From: an uncultured Flavobacteriales bacterium
GTDB lineage: Bacteria; Bacteroidota; Bacteroidia; CAIKAF01
Direction: 5' to 3'
Assembly: GCA_903837495.1 (NCBI GenBank)
Contig: CAILUT010000047.1
Location: 1 to 64,000 of the forward strand
Length of the DNA: 64,000 nucleotides
Below are positions 19,842 through 28,225 of this stretch, piece by piece. Below the pieces are notes generated by a model. The model saw only the letters and a program-made list of their open reading frames with translations. It was not told where the DNA came from and made no database searches. The translations under genes and the position numbers were made by a program. Position 1 is the stretch's first letter. Every line of letters begins with the position of its first letter.

Positions 19842-21125
19842 CTAATCCCTGTTTTTGCCTAGAAAAACCACGGCATTTACATCGCCAAATCCGAATCCCG
19901 CTTTGCCAGCAACCCGCAGTTCTCCGCCGAATTCTATGGTTTTAGAGGGTATGCAGCTTTGGTCGATGAGGTTTAAAATGCTGGGATGTATGCTTTCGGT
20001 GTTGAGCGAGGGGTGGGCAAACTGCCCATCAATTTCGAGAACAAGGGCGACCAATTCGATGGAACCTGCTGCGCCCAGGCAATGCCCGATCATTGATTTG
20101 GTGCTGTTGATTGTGGGGAAATTGCTGCCGCTGCGGTTCAGTGCGCGGGTCCAGTTTTGAATTTCTAAAACGTCGCCTTTGGTGGCGGTTAGGTGGCCTG
20201 AAATAAGATTTACTTGGTTTGCCTGCACCTGTGCGTCAGCCAGGGCTTGTTGTATGCAAAGCACCACGGCATTTGGGTTTGGTGCTGTCATGCTGCCGCC
20301 TTGCCTTTGCCCACCGGCATTTACCGCCCCGCCAAGGTATTCGGCATAAATATGCGCCCCGCGGGCCTTGGCATGTTCGTATTCTTCAAGCACCAGGGCC
20401 GCGGCGCCAGCTCCGGGGACGAAACCGGCGGCGTTTGCCGACATGGGACTTGAAGCTTTGTGCGGCTCGTGGTTGCTGCTTCGGTTTAGCACCTTCATCG
20501 AGTCAAATCCGCCCCACATATAAGGGCCTTCCGCGTCGCAGCTGCCGGCAATCATAATGCTTGCCTTGCCGTATTGAATGCGCTCGGCGGCCAGATACAG
20601 CGCCTCGGTGCCTGTGGCACAGGCCGAAGAATTGGTGTAGCAGTGGTTTCCTAATCCCAATAAACCAGCCACCCAAGCGCTTATTCCCGAGGCCATGGTT
20701 TGCTCCACCACTCGGCTTCCGAGCCGGCGCACTTCGCCTTGGTCAAGCTTATAAATGGCATCGCGCAGGGGTTCAACTCCTGCAAGTCCTGTTCCGAACA
20801 CGGTTCCTGCATGGGCTAAGGGGGCTGCATCTTGCCGGGAATTAACCTGAAAACCTGCGTCTTGCCAGGCTTCTAAAGCCGACAATGCCCCGTACAGCAT
20901 TCCTGAGCTTTTCATAAAGCGCAAGGTCAGCTCGTCAAACCGATTTTGCAGCACATCCGAAGCTACTTGTGGCCGTCCGGAAACTTGGCAATTGAATCCT
21001 TTTTCGGCCAATTCGGGGTCGAATCGAAGGCCAGAACGGCCGGAACGGATGGCCTGTTTAAAGTCGGGAACGCCCACTGCGTTGGGAGCTACTACGCCCA
21101 AACCAGTTATGGCTACCCGTTTCAT
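19842..21125 (-). CDS. Beta-ketoacyl synthase of the phenolic-lipid-like cluster
   Basis: A 427-residue FabF-fold condensing enzyme, clearly diverged from the housekeeping FabF at 16.7 kb. The Cys-His-His triad is present: NSSACATGTEAL, ISGHLTATKGD and KSMIGHCLGAAGS. The start is ATG 21125 (MKRVAITGLGVV), giving a 4-nt overlap with the dehydratase stop; the longer track ORF adds a non-homologous leader. It is last of six overlapping genes. Expected role: dedicated chain elongation that makes the acyl starter for the type III polyketide synthase. No chain-length-factor partner is visible, and the active Cys argues that it is not itself one. Confidence 0.88.
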   Translation of the reverse strand: MKRVAITGLGVVAPNAVGVPDFKQAIRSGRSGLRFDPELAEKGFNCQVSGRPQVASDVLQNRFDELTLRFMKSSGMLYGALSALEAWQDAGFQVNSRQDAAPLAHAGTVFGTGLAGVEPLRDAIYKLDQGEVRRLGSRVVEQTMASGISAWVAGLLGLGNHCYTNSSACATGTEALYLAAERIQYGKASIMIAGSCDAEGPYMWGGFDSMKVLNRSSNHEPHKASSPMSANAAGFVPGAGAAALVLEEYEHAKARGAHIYAEYLGGAVNAGGQRQGGSMTAPNPNAVVLCIQQALADAQVQANQVNLISGHLTATKGDVLEIQNWTRALNRSGSNFPTINSTKSMIGHCLGAAGSIELVALVLEIDGQFAHPSLNTESIHPSILNLIDQSCIPSKTIEFGGELRVAGKAGFGFGDVNAVVFLGKNRD

Positions 21126-21622
21126 GCTGTTTGGTCGGGAACCATCATGCCTGAAAGGGTGCCCGAGCAAACCACCTGGCCTTCTTGATTTTTCATGGTT
21201 ACCTCGCACTGCAATTTTCGGAGCCGAAAGAACAGCTTTTTAGATTCAACCCAAACCAAGTCGCCCGGCAGCACCATTTTTTGAAATTTCACCTCGGACG
21301 AAGTAAAGAAGATTTTAACCGGGGGATTTTCGCCTTTGTGCATGCCCAGGCAAAAAATGCCGAGGGTAACCAGTCCGATTTGGGCCATGGTTTCGGTTAA
21401 AATGACTCCGGGGGTTACGGGGAATCCTGGAAAATGCCCTTGGTAAAACAATTCATTTTCTTTGAATCGGTAGTAACCACGCACAAAATCTTCTGAAATA
21501 TCCGTTAGCCCATCGATAAACCGAAAGGGGGGTTTTTGGGGGACCTTGTCCAAGATGGCATGCACCAACTCCTTGGGTAAGGTATCTGAACTGGGTTGAT
21601 TATATGAGCGATTCTCCTCCAT
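21122..21622 (-). CDS. FabZ-like 3-hydroxyacyl-ACP dehydratase
   Basis: This 166-residue hot-dog-fold protein has the FabA/FabZ catalytic motif QGHFPGFPVTPGVILTETMAQ, with His and the helix-borne acidic residue both present. It is slightly longer than housekeeping FabZ at the N-terminus. Expected role: dehydration of 3-hydroxyacyl chains during starter assembly. Its start overlaps the upstream SDR gene by 23 nt and its stop overlaps the ketosynthase start by 4 nt, so the genes are probably translationally coupled. Confidence 0.87.
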   Translation of the reverse strand: MEENRSYNQPSSDTLPKELVHAILDKVPQKPPFRFIDGLTDISEDFVRGYYRFKENELFYQGHFPGFPVTPGVILTETMAQIGLVTLGIFCLGMHKGENPPVKIFFTSSEVKFQKMVLPGDLVWVESKKLFFRLRKLQCEVTMKNQEGQVVCSGTLSGMMVPDQTA

Positions 21623-22388
21623 CTACAGGAATAACGGCACCGTTGATCCAACGGGCTTCTGGTTGGCACATCAAATATACAACATTTGCGGCGTCTTCGG
21701 CTTGGGTGCCTCGGCCAAGGGGGTGGTTTTGAGCTACATGTTCAAGAAGGATTTTGCTGTTGGGCAAGACGCTTAGGGCTGGGGTGTCGGTGATTCCGAT
21801 TTCCAAAACATTGGTTCTGATGCCTGAGGCTGCAAATTCTACAGCCATGTATTTTCCAAGGGTTTCCAATGCCGATTTGGCCATTCCGATGGCTGCGTAA
21901 CCGGGCAGCACCCGATGTCCGCCGCGGCTGCTAAAGGCCAAATTGCACATGTTTTTTGCGGGCAGCTTGTTTTGAATTAATTCTTGGAGCACATAAAACC
22001 AATTTAGGGCCATTGCGTCGTAAGTCAGGTTGAAGTCTAGGGCGGTCAGCGGCTTTTGGTGGGTATTGGGATTCAGGGTTCCGGGGCTTCCGCGGGCAAT
22101 GCTGTGCAGCAGAACATGAAATTGAATGCCGGCAGCTTGGCAGCTGTTCCATACTTGATTCCGGACTTCGGCTTTGGTGATGTCGCCATTGAAGGGCAGG
22201 ATCAAGCTTGGGTACTGGGATTGAAATTCGGCCAACAGGGTTTCTTCTCGTGCGCGCCGCTCCCGAAACCAAGCAAGCACAGGAATGCCGTGGCTGGCCA
22301 GTTTTTTTACGCTGGCCAATCCCAATCCGCTGGAGCCGCCCAAAACCAAGGCCATGCTTTGGCCTGTAAACTGCGAACCTATTTCCAT
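21600..22388 (-). CDS. SDR enzyme, FabL/FabI-like enoyl reductase candidate
   Basis: This 262-residue Rossmann short-chain dehydrogenase starts at ATG 22388 (MEIGSQFTGQSMALVLGG). It has the cofactor loop GGSSGLGLASVKKLASHG and the active-site region LPGYAAIGMAKSALETLGKYMAVEF, with conserved Tyr and Lys. The HSIARG segment in the middle and the YMAVEFAASGIRTN helix resemble FabI/FabL enoyl-ACP reductases more than FabG ketoreductases. Expected role: reduction of the enoyl intermediate made by the dehydratase. A ketoreductase role cannot be excluded. It overlaps both neighbours. Confidence 0.8.
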   Translation of the reverse strand: MEIGSQFTGQSMALVLGGSSGLGLASVKKLASHGIPVLAWFRERRAREETLLAEFQSQYPSLILPFNGDITKAEVRNQVWNSCQAAGIQFHVLLHSIARGSPGTLNPNTHQKPLTALDFNLTYDAMALNWFYVLQELIQNKLPAKNMCNLAFSSRGGHRVLPGYAAIGMAKSALETLGKYMAVEFAASGIRTNVLEIGITDTPALSVLPNSKILLEHVAQNHPLGRGTQAEDAANVVYLMCQPEARWINGAVIPVDGGESLI

Positions 22389-23449
22389 TCTAAAGCCAGT
22401 TGCTGGGCCGAAAAGCCCGGTCCAAAACTCAACATTATTCCTTTTTGCCCAGAACGGCAACCTTGGTCCAGGCAAGCCTTAAGGACAAACATGACCGTTG
22501 CCGACGACATGTTTCCGATGCTGCTGAGTACATGTCGGGTGTGCCTAAGGTCTTTGCCCATGGGCTGAACCAAAGATTCGACCATTTCAATGATTTTTTT
22601 GCCGCCCGGATGAAACACAAAATGGTCAATCTCTTGCAAAGTCCAGCCAAGGTCCGCCAAAAAGGGGGGAATAATGTGGGGGAAATGCGCTTCAATTTTT
22701 AAAGGTACGCCAGGATCCAGCACAATATGCAGGCCGTTTTCGCGCAGGTCAAATCCCATCATGCGTTCTTCATCAAAAAAATGGTACATGCGGGCATCGG
22801 CAATTTCGGCTTGATTTTCTTGAACATCTTCGGGGGCAGAGCTGAGTAGGGTGCAGGCCAATCCGTCGCCAAAAATGGCTGCCGATACAATGTTGGTAAA
22901 GCTAAAATCGTGAGGTTGGAAGGTGGAGGTGGGCGATTCGAACGAAAGCACGGCCGCTCGTTTTCCGGGCTTGGACTTCATCAATTCGTAGGCGTAGCTA
23001 AGCCCCGAGGTTCCACCGGCACATCCCATTTCTGTAACGGGCAGCCGAAGAACGTCGCCCCTCATTTTTAAACGGTTTACCAGATAGGCGTCCAGCGATG
23101 GAATCATAATCCCCGTACAAGAGGTAGTGATGAGGTAATCCACCTGAGTGGGCAGCCATGCCGCCGCTTCCAAAGCCTTTTTCAGGACTTTTTCGGCCAA
23201 GGGAATCATTTCGCGGATAAAAACATCGTTGCGTTGGGCAAACGATTTCAAGGAAAATACCTCTTCAATAGGAATAATGGAGTGCCGAGCTTGAACCCCC
23301 GAATTTCGAAAAATACGCCTGGCTTTTTCTTTGTCGCGTTCCGATTGCCCCTGCATCCATTGTTCAAGGTAAGTCAATATGGTAGAAGCCTCTTCGCGGT
23401 GAGCGGGAAGTTCTGTGGCAACCTGAACAATTCGAACGGCTTCAGTCAT
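22379..23449 (-). CDS. Type III polyketide synthase (chalcone synthase-like)
   Basis: This 356-residue enzyme has the Cys-His-Asn triad of type III polyketide synthases: EMGCAGGTSGLSYA, VFHPGGKKIIE and LSSIGNMSSATVMFVL. It also has the family landmarks YLITTSCTGIMIPSLD and GFDLRENGLHIVL. The start is ATG 23449 (MTEAVRIVQVA); upstream codons in the track ORF are not conserved-looking. Bacterial members condense a starter acyl group with malonyl-CoA to give alkylresorcinols or alkylpyrones. Neighbouring fatty-acid-type enzymes suggest a dedicated long-chain or unusual acyl starter. It overlaps the SDR (10 nt) and methyltransferase (8 nt) genes. Confidence 0.92.
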   Translation of the reverse strand: MTEAVRIVQVATELPAHREEASTILTYLEQWMQGQSERDKEKARRIFRNSGVQARHSIIPIEEVFSLKSFAQRNDVFIREMIPLAEKVLKKALEAAAWLPTQVDYLITTSCTGIMIPSLDAYLVNRLKMRGDVLRLPVTEMGCAGGTSGLSYAYELMKSKPGKRAAVLSFESPTSTFQPHDFSFTNIVSAAIFGDGLACTLLSSAPEDVQENQAEIADARMYHFFDEERMMGFDLRENGLHIVLDPGVPLKIEAHFPHIIPPFLADLGWTLQEIDHFVFHPGGKKIIEMVESLVQPMGKDLRHTRHVLSSIGNMSSATVMFVLKACLDQGCRSGQKGIMLSFGPGFSAQQLALEWK

Positions 23450-24131
23450 GGTAGGCGCAAATGAAAAAACGGCCAGGAAAGGAGGAATAAAATGCGACTT
23501 TGCCCCAACCGGCCTGCAAAAATACAGATTCCAATTCCCTTTTGCGAAAGGAACGCAAAACAGACAAGGCACCGTCGTGCTTCGACATGGCCGATAAGCC
23601 TAAGAGCTTCGACAAAATGCGGAATCCATAATACGAAAAAGGGCTCCGTTCTAAATCCTCGAAAATCAATCCTCGATGCACCACGGGTTTAAGTTGAGCT
23701 AAAAAGTTGGGCAAAGCCTGGGCATCTATGTGATGCAAAAAAAGGGTTCCTATGGCCCAATCTACGGGCTTGTCTAAATCCCTTAATACCTGCAATGCAT
23801 CGCCTTCCATCCAGGCAATTCCCGATTCTTGGCTTTGCGAGGCTTGGTTTATCGGTTTTGAATTCCAATCGATGCCCAGCCATTCCAGTTGCCGATCTTT
23901 GAACATCTGCTTCAGTTCTATCAATCCTAAACCACGTCCGCAGCCCAATTCTGCAATGCGTTTTCCTCCTTTTGATTCCAGCTGTTTGTTCAGCAGTTTG
24001 GCCCAGCGCTTGTAAATCCCCATTCCTTTATTTAAGCGGTGGATTTCATTTAGGTTTTGAAGCAGCGCCTGTTCCTCTACGGGGCCGTCCATCCATTCGG
24101 CTTCGGTGCTGCGTCTTGAAAAATCAGGCAT
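23442..24131 (-). CDS. SAM-dependent methyltransferase of the cluster
   Basis: This 229-residue class I methyltransferase starts at ATG 24131 (MPDFSRRSTEAEW). The SAM-binding motif I is KRIAELGCGRGLGLIELK, with the acidic end of strand 2 in WLGIDWNS and motif IV-like WAIGTLFLHHIDA. Alkylresorcinol pathways such as srsABC of Streptomyces pair a type III synthase with a methyltransferase and a flavin monooxygenase, and the same three activities are consecutive here. Whether it methylates oxygen or carbon is not decidable from sequence. It overlaps both neighbours by 8 nt. Confidence 0.85.
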   Translation of the reverse strand: MPDFSRRSTEAEWMDGPVEEQALLQNLNEIHRLNKGMGIYKRWAKLLNKQLESKGGKRIAELGCGRGLGLIELKQMFKDRQLEWLGIDWNSKPINQASQSQESGIAWMEGDALQVLRDLDKPVDWAIGTLFLHHIDAQALPNFLAQLKPVVHRGLIFEDLERSPFSYYGFRILSKLLGLSAMSKHDGALSVLRSFRKRELESVFLQAGWGKVAFYSSFPGRFFICAYHD

Positions 24132-25260
24132 GGGGCAAAATGGGTTTTCCGTGTGATTGAGCCAATACATAGCGCAGGGCAAAGGGCAGAGCCTGGGCAC
24201 CCAATAAAGCCAGGTCTGAAATTCCCTGTCGGCCAAACATGTTTTGAACAAAGCGGCTCAAGCTCAACCTTCCCTTAACCTCGATGTTCCAGGCTGCTTG
24301 GTAAGCGTTCAAGGCTTGGTTTTTATTTTCGTATTTAAAATCAACGCTGCGCATGGCCCCATGCAGCAAATGGGCAGTGCGCACAGCCAAGGCCATGCCA
24401 TTTCCAAATAAGGGCGCCACCAGTCCGCTGGCATCGCCCACAAAGGGAATGGAATCTTGAACCGGCTGTTTTTTTCCAAACCGAATTCCACTTATGGCCA
24501 AGGGCTGTTCAAATACGGGTTTGTGGGTTTTAAAAAAGGACAGCAAAGCCTGGTTTTTGTGCATGACCTTTTCTTGAAAAGGCTGCAGCCCCCCGGCGGC
24601 CTGCAATTCCGGAGTTTTTACCAAATAGCATACGTTGATGCGGCCGCCCTCTACTGCCGAAATTCCAGCGTAGCCCCCCTTAAAATTATGCAGGGCCACG
24701 GTATTCTGTGCCCAATTTCCTTCAAAATGCATTTTAATGCCGCTGTACAACTGGGTGTCGGCCAAAAACGGTCGATTAAAATGCGTGTCAAGCCTAGACC
24801 GTTTCCCATGGGCCGAAACAAACCATGGGGCACTGTATTCCTGCCCCGATTTATCCACAATAAGGTTGAGTTGATCTTCCGAATGCTGCCGCAAAACCTC
24901 CGCATTTTCGATGATCTTTGCCCCCTTTTTTTCGGCCTGTTCTTTTAAAAACAGGTCTAAGGCGAAGCGGCTAATGCCCAAGGCCTCCATGTCTAGGCCT
25001 GTTTTAAGGTGGCGGTTTCCCGTACTGCTCAATTCAAAGGTGTTGATGCGCACCGGACTCAGACGGTCTATGGGCAAATCTAGGGAATGCAAATACGGCA
25101 GAACCTCGGTGCTGATAAATTCGCCGCAAACCCGGTGGCGCGGATATTCAGAGGCCTCCAGCACAACCACTTTCAAGCCTTCTTGCTGCAGGGCATTGGC
25201 CAAGACCAACCCTGCAATTCCACCCCCCGAAATCAAAACATCTGACCGTATTCTTGCCAT
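24124..25260 (-). CDS. FAD-dependent oxidoreductase (geranylgeranyl-reductase/monooxygenase family)
   Basis: A 378-residue flavoprotein with N-terminal dinucleotide-binding site LISGGGIAGLVLANALQQEG, the RHRVCGEFIS segment typical of the geranylgeranyl-reductase/halogenase group, and the FAD contact PFVGDASGLVAPLFGNGMALA. It is first in the six-gene operon and overlaps the methyltransferase gene by 8 nt. In alkylresorcinol pathways the equivalent flavoenzyme hydroxylates the aromatic ring toward a quinone, so ring hydroxylation is the leading inference. Reduction of an isoprenoid or other side chain is the alternative. It is divergent from the adhesin gene at 25.4 kb. Confidence 0.83.
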   Translation of the reverse strand: MARIRSDVLISGGGIAGLVLANALQQEGLKVVVLEASEYPRHRVCGEFISTEVLPYLHSLDLPIDRLSPVRINTFELSSTGNRHLKTGLDMEALGISRFALDLFLKEQAEKKGAKIIENAEVLRQHSEDQLNLIVDKSGQEYSAPWFVSAHGKRSRLDTHFNRPFLADTQLYSGIKMHFEGNWAQNTVALHNFKGGYAGISAVEGGRINVCYLVKTPELQAAGGLQPFQEKVMHKNQALLSFFKTHKPVFEQPLAISGIRFGKKQPVQDSIPFVGDASGLVAPLFGNGMALAVRTAHLLHGAMRSVDFKYENKNQALNAYQAAWNIEVKGRLSLSRFVQNMFGRQGISDLALLGAQALPFALRYVLAQSHGKPILPHA

Positions 25261-25403
25261 GCGGGTTAAAATTACAAAAGCAAAGCCCTTGATGGCTCGA
25301 TTTATGGATTTTTAGGCTAAAGGGGTGCATCTTATCCCTTTCATTTTAGTTTCAAAAGGTCGGTTATTATTCTGTTATATTTAATTTAATGCAAACAATG
25401 CGG

Positions 25404-25411
25404 TACATTTG
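25404..25411 (+). promoter_or_regulatory. -7 promoter element for the adhesin gene
   Basis: TACATTTG matches TAnnTTTG, 33 bp before the ATG at 25444, in the 183-bp divergent gap. Confidence 0.5.
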
Positions 25412-25443
25412 TTTTTACCTTTCCTCTTCAAAAACCAAGCCGC

Positions 25444-27918
25444 ATGAATTCCTTTAAATTAAGCCTTAGCCTTTTGTGTTTGACCTTGAGCCTGATGCAT
25501 GCCCAAACAAATCCAGCTCCCCGAACTTTGCCGTACTCAGAAAGTTTCAATTCCATGCTGGCACCTACCTATCCTACGGGCTGGGTGGGCTGGAGCCAAG
25601 GCACCTTGAGTGGAGCTTTCCAAACTGCGGCGCCTACTGGCGACCGCGTTCTTGCAGGCAGTGGAACGGCAGCAAGTATAACCAACAACGTGTACGATTT
25701 TTCTCAAAAATTAGGCTTTTTGAACAGCGGGAGCACCAACCATGGTTTGGCAACGGCTTTGGTAACCACCGGCTTTGCCAGCATCAACGTGGGGTATTCT
25801 ATTATGACCATCCGCGACAACAATGAACGCACTTTGGTGGTTGGTTTGCAATATCGAGTAGGTACATCCGGCCCCTTTACCAACATTTCCGGAACTTCTT
25901 ACCACAATAATTTAACGGTTCAAGTTGCAGGCAATTCAGGAGTCAATGTACAAACCAGAAGCATTACCCTGCCCGCAGTCTGCAACAACCAATCGGTGGT
26001 TCAGCTTCGTTTTATTGCCAAAGATTCCATCGGTGCCGGTGCCCGCCCAAGTTTTGCCATTGACAATTTCTCGGCTTCCGGAACCAGCTGTTCAGGCTTC
26101 TCGATTTCGGCTTCGGCCCAATCTGCCACTACTTTTTGCCAAGGCGGTTCTGTAGTCCTAAAAGCCACCGGAGCCAACAGCTACCTATGGAACAACAATC
26201 AAAGCGGAGATTCCATCGTGGCAACCCAATCTGGTTCTTACACGGTTGTTGGTACCGACCCGTTTGGTTGTACTGCCAGCGCCGGCCCGATTGTGGTTGC
26301 CGTAAACCCTTCCCCTACATTAACTCTAAGCCCCAACGGGCCAACGGTTTTTTGTCAAGGCGGTTCAGTAAGCTTAGTGGCCTCAGGGGCCAACACCTAC
26401 AGCTGGAATACCGGTCAAAACATGGATTCCATTGCAGTGTCAACTGCCGGAACGTATCAGGTTGTTGGCACAGACCAAAACGGATGTTTAGATTCGACCT
26501 CGGTTCAGGTTGGGGTGAATCCGCTGCCTTCCATCAGTATTTCTTCAAACGGGCCTTTAACCTTTTGCCAAGGAGCTCAGGTTACTCTGTTGGCGTTTGG
26601 TGCCCAAACCTACCTCTGGTCTTCCAATGTGCTGGGTGACTCCCTCGATGTTCAGCAATCGGGCGGATACTATGTTGTAGGAACCGACCAAAATGGGTGC
26701 TTTGATACCTCGCAAACCCTGCAAGTTATTGTAAACCCATTGCCTGTGGTTACCATTACTCCAAACGGACCTACCAGCATTTGCCAAGGCGCCTCTGTTC
26801 CATTTACCGCTCAAGGCGGCAGCACTTATGTGTGGCCATGTGGTTGCCCAGGCCAAACCCAAAACATCAACCTTGCTGGGCCGGTAACCGTTTGGGGGAC
26901 CGACCAAAATGGCTGCAGCGATTCTTCCAATACCGTTATGGTTGCCATCAATCCAAACCCAACGGCTCAAATAATTCCCGGCGGGCCCACCGTATTTTGC
27001 CAAGGCGGTTCGGTGAGCCTAAATGGGGCAATCGGCCTTATCAATTCATGGAGCAACGGGCAAACCGCCGATTCAATCACCGTGAACCAGTCGGGATTGT
27101 ACAGCTTAACCGTAACCGACGGCAATGGCTGCACCGACAGTACTTTTATTCAGGTTACGGCCAATCCGCTGCCAACCATTTCTGTTGCTGCCTTAGGAAA
27201 TACGACCTTATGTCAAGGCGATAGCGTTGAAATTGCTGCCACCGGGGGCATTCTTTACCAATGGAACAATGGCTTCAGTTCGGCCAACATTTGGGCCAGC
27301 ACTTCCGGGAATTATTCCGTGTTTGGAACCGATCAGAATGGCTGTTCCGACAGCTCGAATGCAATTGCAATTTCTGTTTTAAATCCCCCCGTTGTTCTGC
27401 AACAACCCGGCAATGTTCAGGAGTCGGTTGGCAACACAGCCACGTTCTCTGTGAGCGCTCAAGACCCCAACGATGCCTTCCAATGGCAGGGCAATACCGG
27501 CTCTGGATTTCAGAATCTAAGCAACGGAGGTCAATACGCGGGAACAACAACAAATCAACTGAGCATCAGTAATTTAACTTTGGCAAATTCGGGCTACACC
27601 TTCCGTTGCCAAATCAGCAATGTGGCTTGCTCTACCAACAGCCAACAGGCTTCCCTAACGGTTGTTCCGAATTCGAGTTTTGCGAACCAGGGAAGTTCAG
27701 ATTTGAGGGTTTTCCCAAATCCTGCCCAAGATTTCATTGCGGTTTGGCAAAGTGGCAAAGGGAGTTCCGTGCCCTACACGCTCAGCAATGTGCAGGGCCA
27801 AATTCTAGGTCAGGGCATGCTGAATTCCAGTTCTACTCCGCTAAACATTGGATTTTTACCCCCCGGCAGCTACCAAATTTCTGTGGGCGGAAGTTCAATT
27901 CGCTTCATCAAAGAGTAA
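25444..27918 (+). CDS. Repetitive surface protein with type IX sorting domain
   Basis: This 824-residue exported protein has a signal peptide (LSLLCLTLSLMHAQ). Next is a beta-rich N-terminal domain of about 190 residues (LPYSESFNSM to DNFSASGTSC). Six tandem Ig/PKD-like repeats of about 72 residues follow, each opening with a CQGxxV-type segment and closing with GTDQNGC. An Ig-like domain (VVLQQPGNVQESVGNTATF) precedes a C-terminal sorting domain (RVFPNPAQDFIAVW to GSYQISVGGSSIRFIKE). The paired cysteines in each repeat are probably disulfide-bonded. Likely a cell-surface adhesin or matrix protein exported by the type IX system; the ligand is unknown. It is related in repeat type to the 28.2-31.7 kb gene. 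Confidence 0.85.
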   Translation: MNSFKLSLSLLCLTLSLMHAQTNPAPRTLPYSESFNSMLAPTYPTGWVGWSQGTLSGAFQTAAPTGDRVLAGSGTAASITNNVYDFSQKLGFLNSGSTNHGLATALVTTGFASINVGYSIMTIRDNNERTLVVGLQYRVGTSGPFTNISGTSYHNNLTVQVAGNSGVNVQTRSITLPAVCNNQSVVQLRFIAKDSIGAGARPSFAIDNFSASGTSCSGFSISASAQSATTFCQGGSVVLKATGANSYLWNNNQSGDSIVATQSGSYTVVGTDPFGCTASAGPIVVAVNPSPTLTLSPNGPTVFCQGGSVSLVASGANTYSWNTGQNMDSIAVSTAGTYQVVGTDQNGCLDSTSVQVGVNPLPSISISSNGPLTFCQGAQVTLLAFGAQTYLWSSNVLGDSLDVQQSGGYYVVGTDQNGCFDTSQTLQVIVNPLPVVTITPNGPTSICQGASVPFTAQGGSTYVWPCGCPGQTQNINLAGPVTVWGTDQNGCSDSSNTVMVAINPNPTAQIIPGGPTVFCQGGSVSLNGAIGLINSWSNGQTADSITVNQSGLYSLTVTDGNGCTDSTFIQVTANPLPTISVAALGNTTLCQGDSVEIAATGGILYQWNNGFSSANIWASTSGNYSVFGTDQNGCSDSSNAIAISVLNPPVVLQQPGNVQESVGNTATFSVSAQDPNDAFQWQGNTGSGFQNLSNGGQYAGTTTNQLSISNLTLANSGYTFRCQISNVACSTNSQQASLTVVPNSSFANQGSSDLRVFPNPAQDFIAVWQSGKGSSVPYTLSNVQGQILGQGMLNSSSTPLNIGFLPPGSYQISVGGSSIRFIKE

Positions 27919-27937
27919 TTTCTTTAAGGAATTTTTT

Positions 27938-28086
27938 GGGCGCTTTTTCCGGCTGTCGCTCCAAGTCCTCGCCCTGCCACGCTGCCGGCTGCGCGCTGCG
28001 GTGGCTCCTCGCGTCGCCTCCTCGCTGCGGCCGGCAGCCGCGGCAGGGCTGTGGGCTTTCCGACTCCATCCGGAGCGCGGCCCCCT
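27938..28086 (+). repeat. GC-rich structured intergenic repeat, copy 4
   Basis: The core is CGGTGGCTCCTCGCGTCGCC, within arms GCCCTGCC (27971-27978) and GGCAGGGC (28042-28049) and an inner stem GCTGCCGGC/GCCGGCAGC. Outer flanks TCCGG and CCGGA, and GCGC with GCGC, also pair. It lies in the 27919-28225 gap between two adhesin genes. The remainder of that gap shows no clear signal. Confidence 0.82.
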
Positions 28087-28225
28087 CAAAACAAGGCCCC
28101 CATTGCGCTGGCATTTCGCCCTTGGCTCTAAACCAATTTGCCTTTAATTCGTTTATAATGCAGTTTTAAAACCTGTATTTCCCCTTTTCCTCTTTGGCGT
28201 ATAGCTCACCTTAGGTCCTAAATTT

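Noticed and set aside
19842-25260. Flexirubin or aryl polyene pigment cluster
   Set aside because: The cluster has a type III synthase and only six genes, and lacks the paired ketosynthases, ACPs, ammonia lyase and acyltransferases typical of those clusters.
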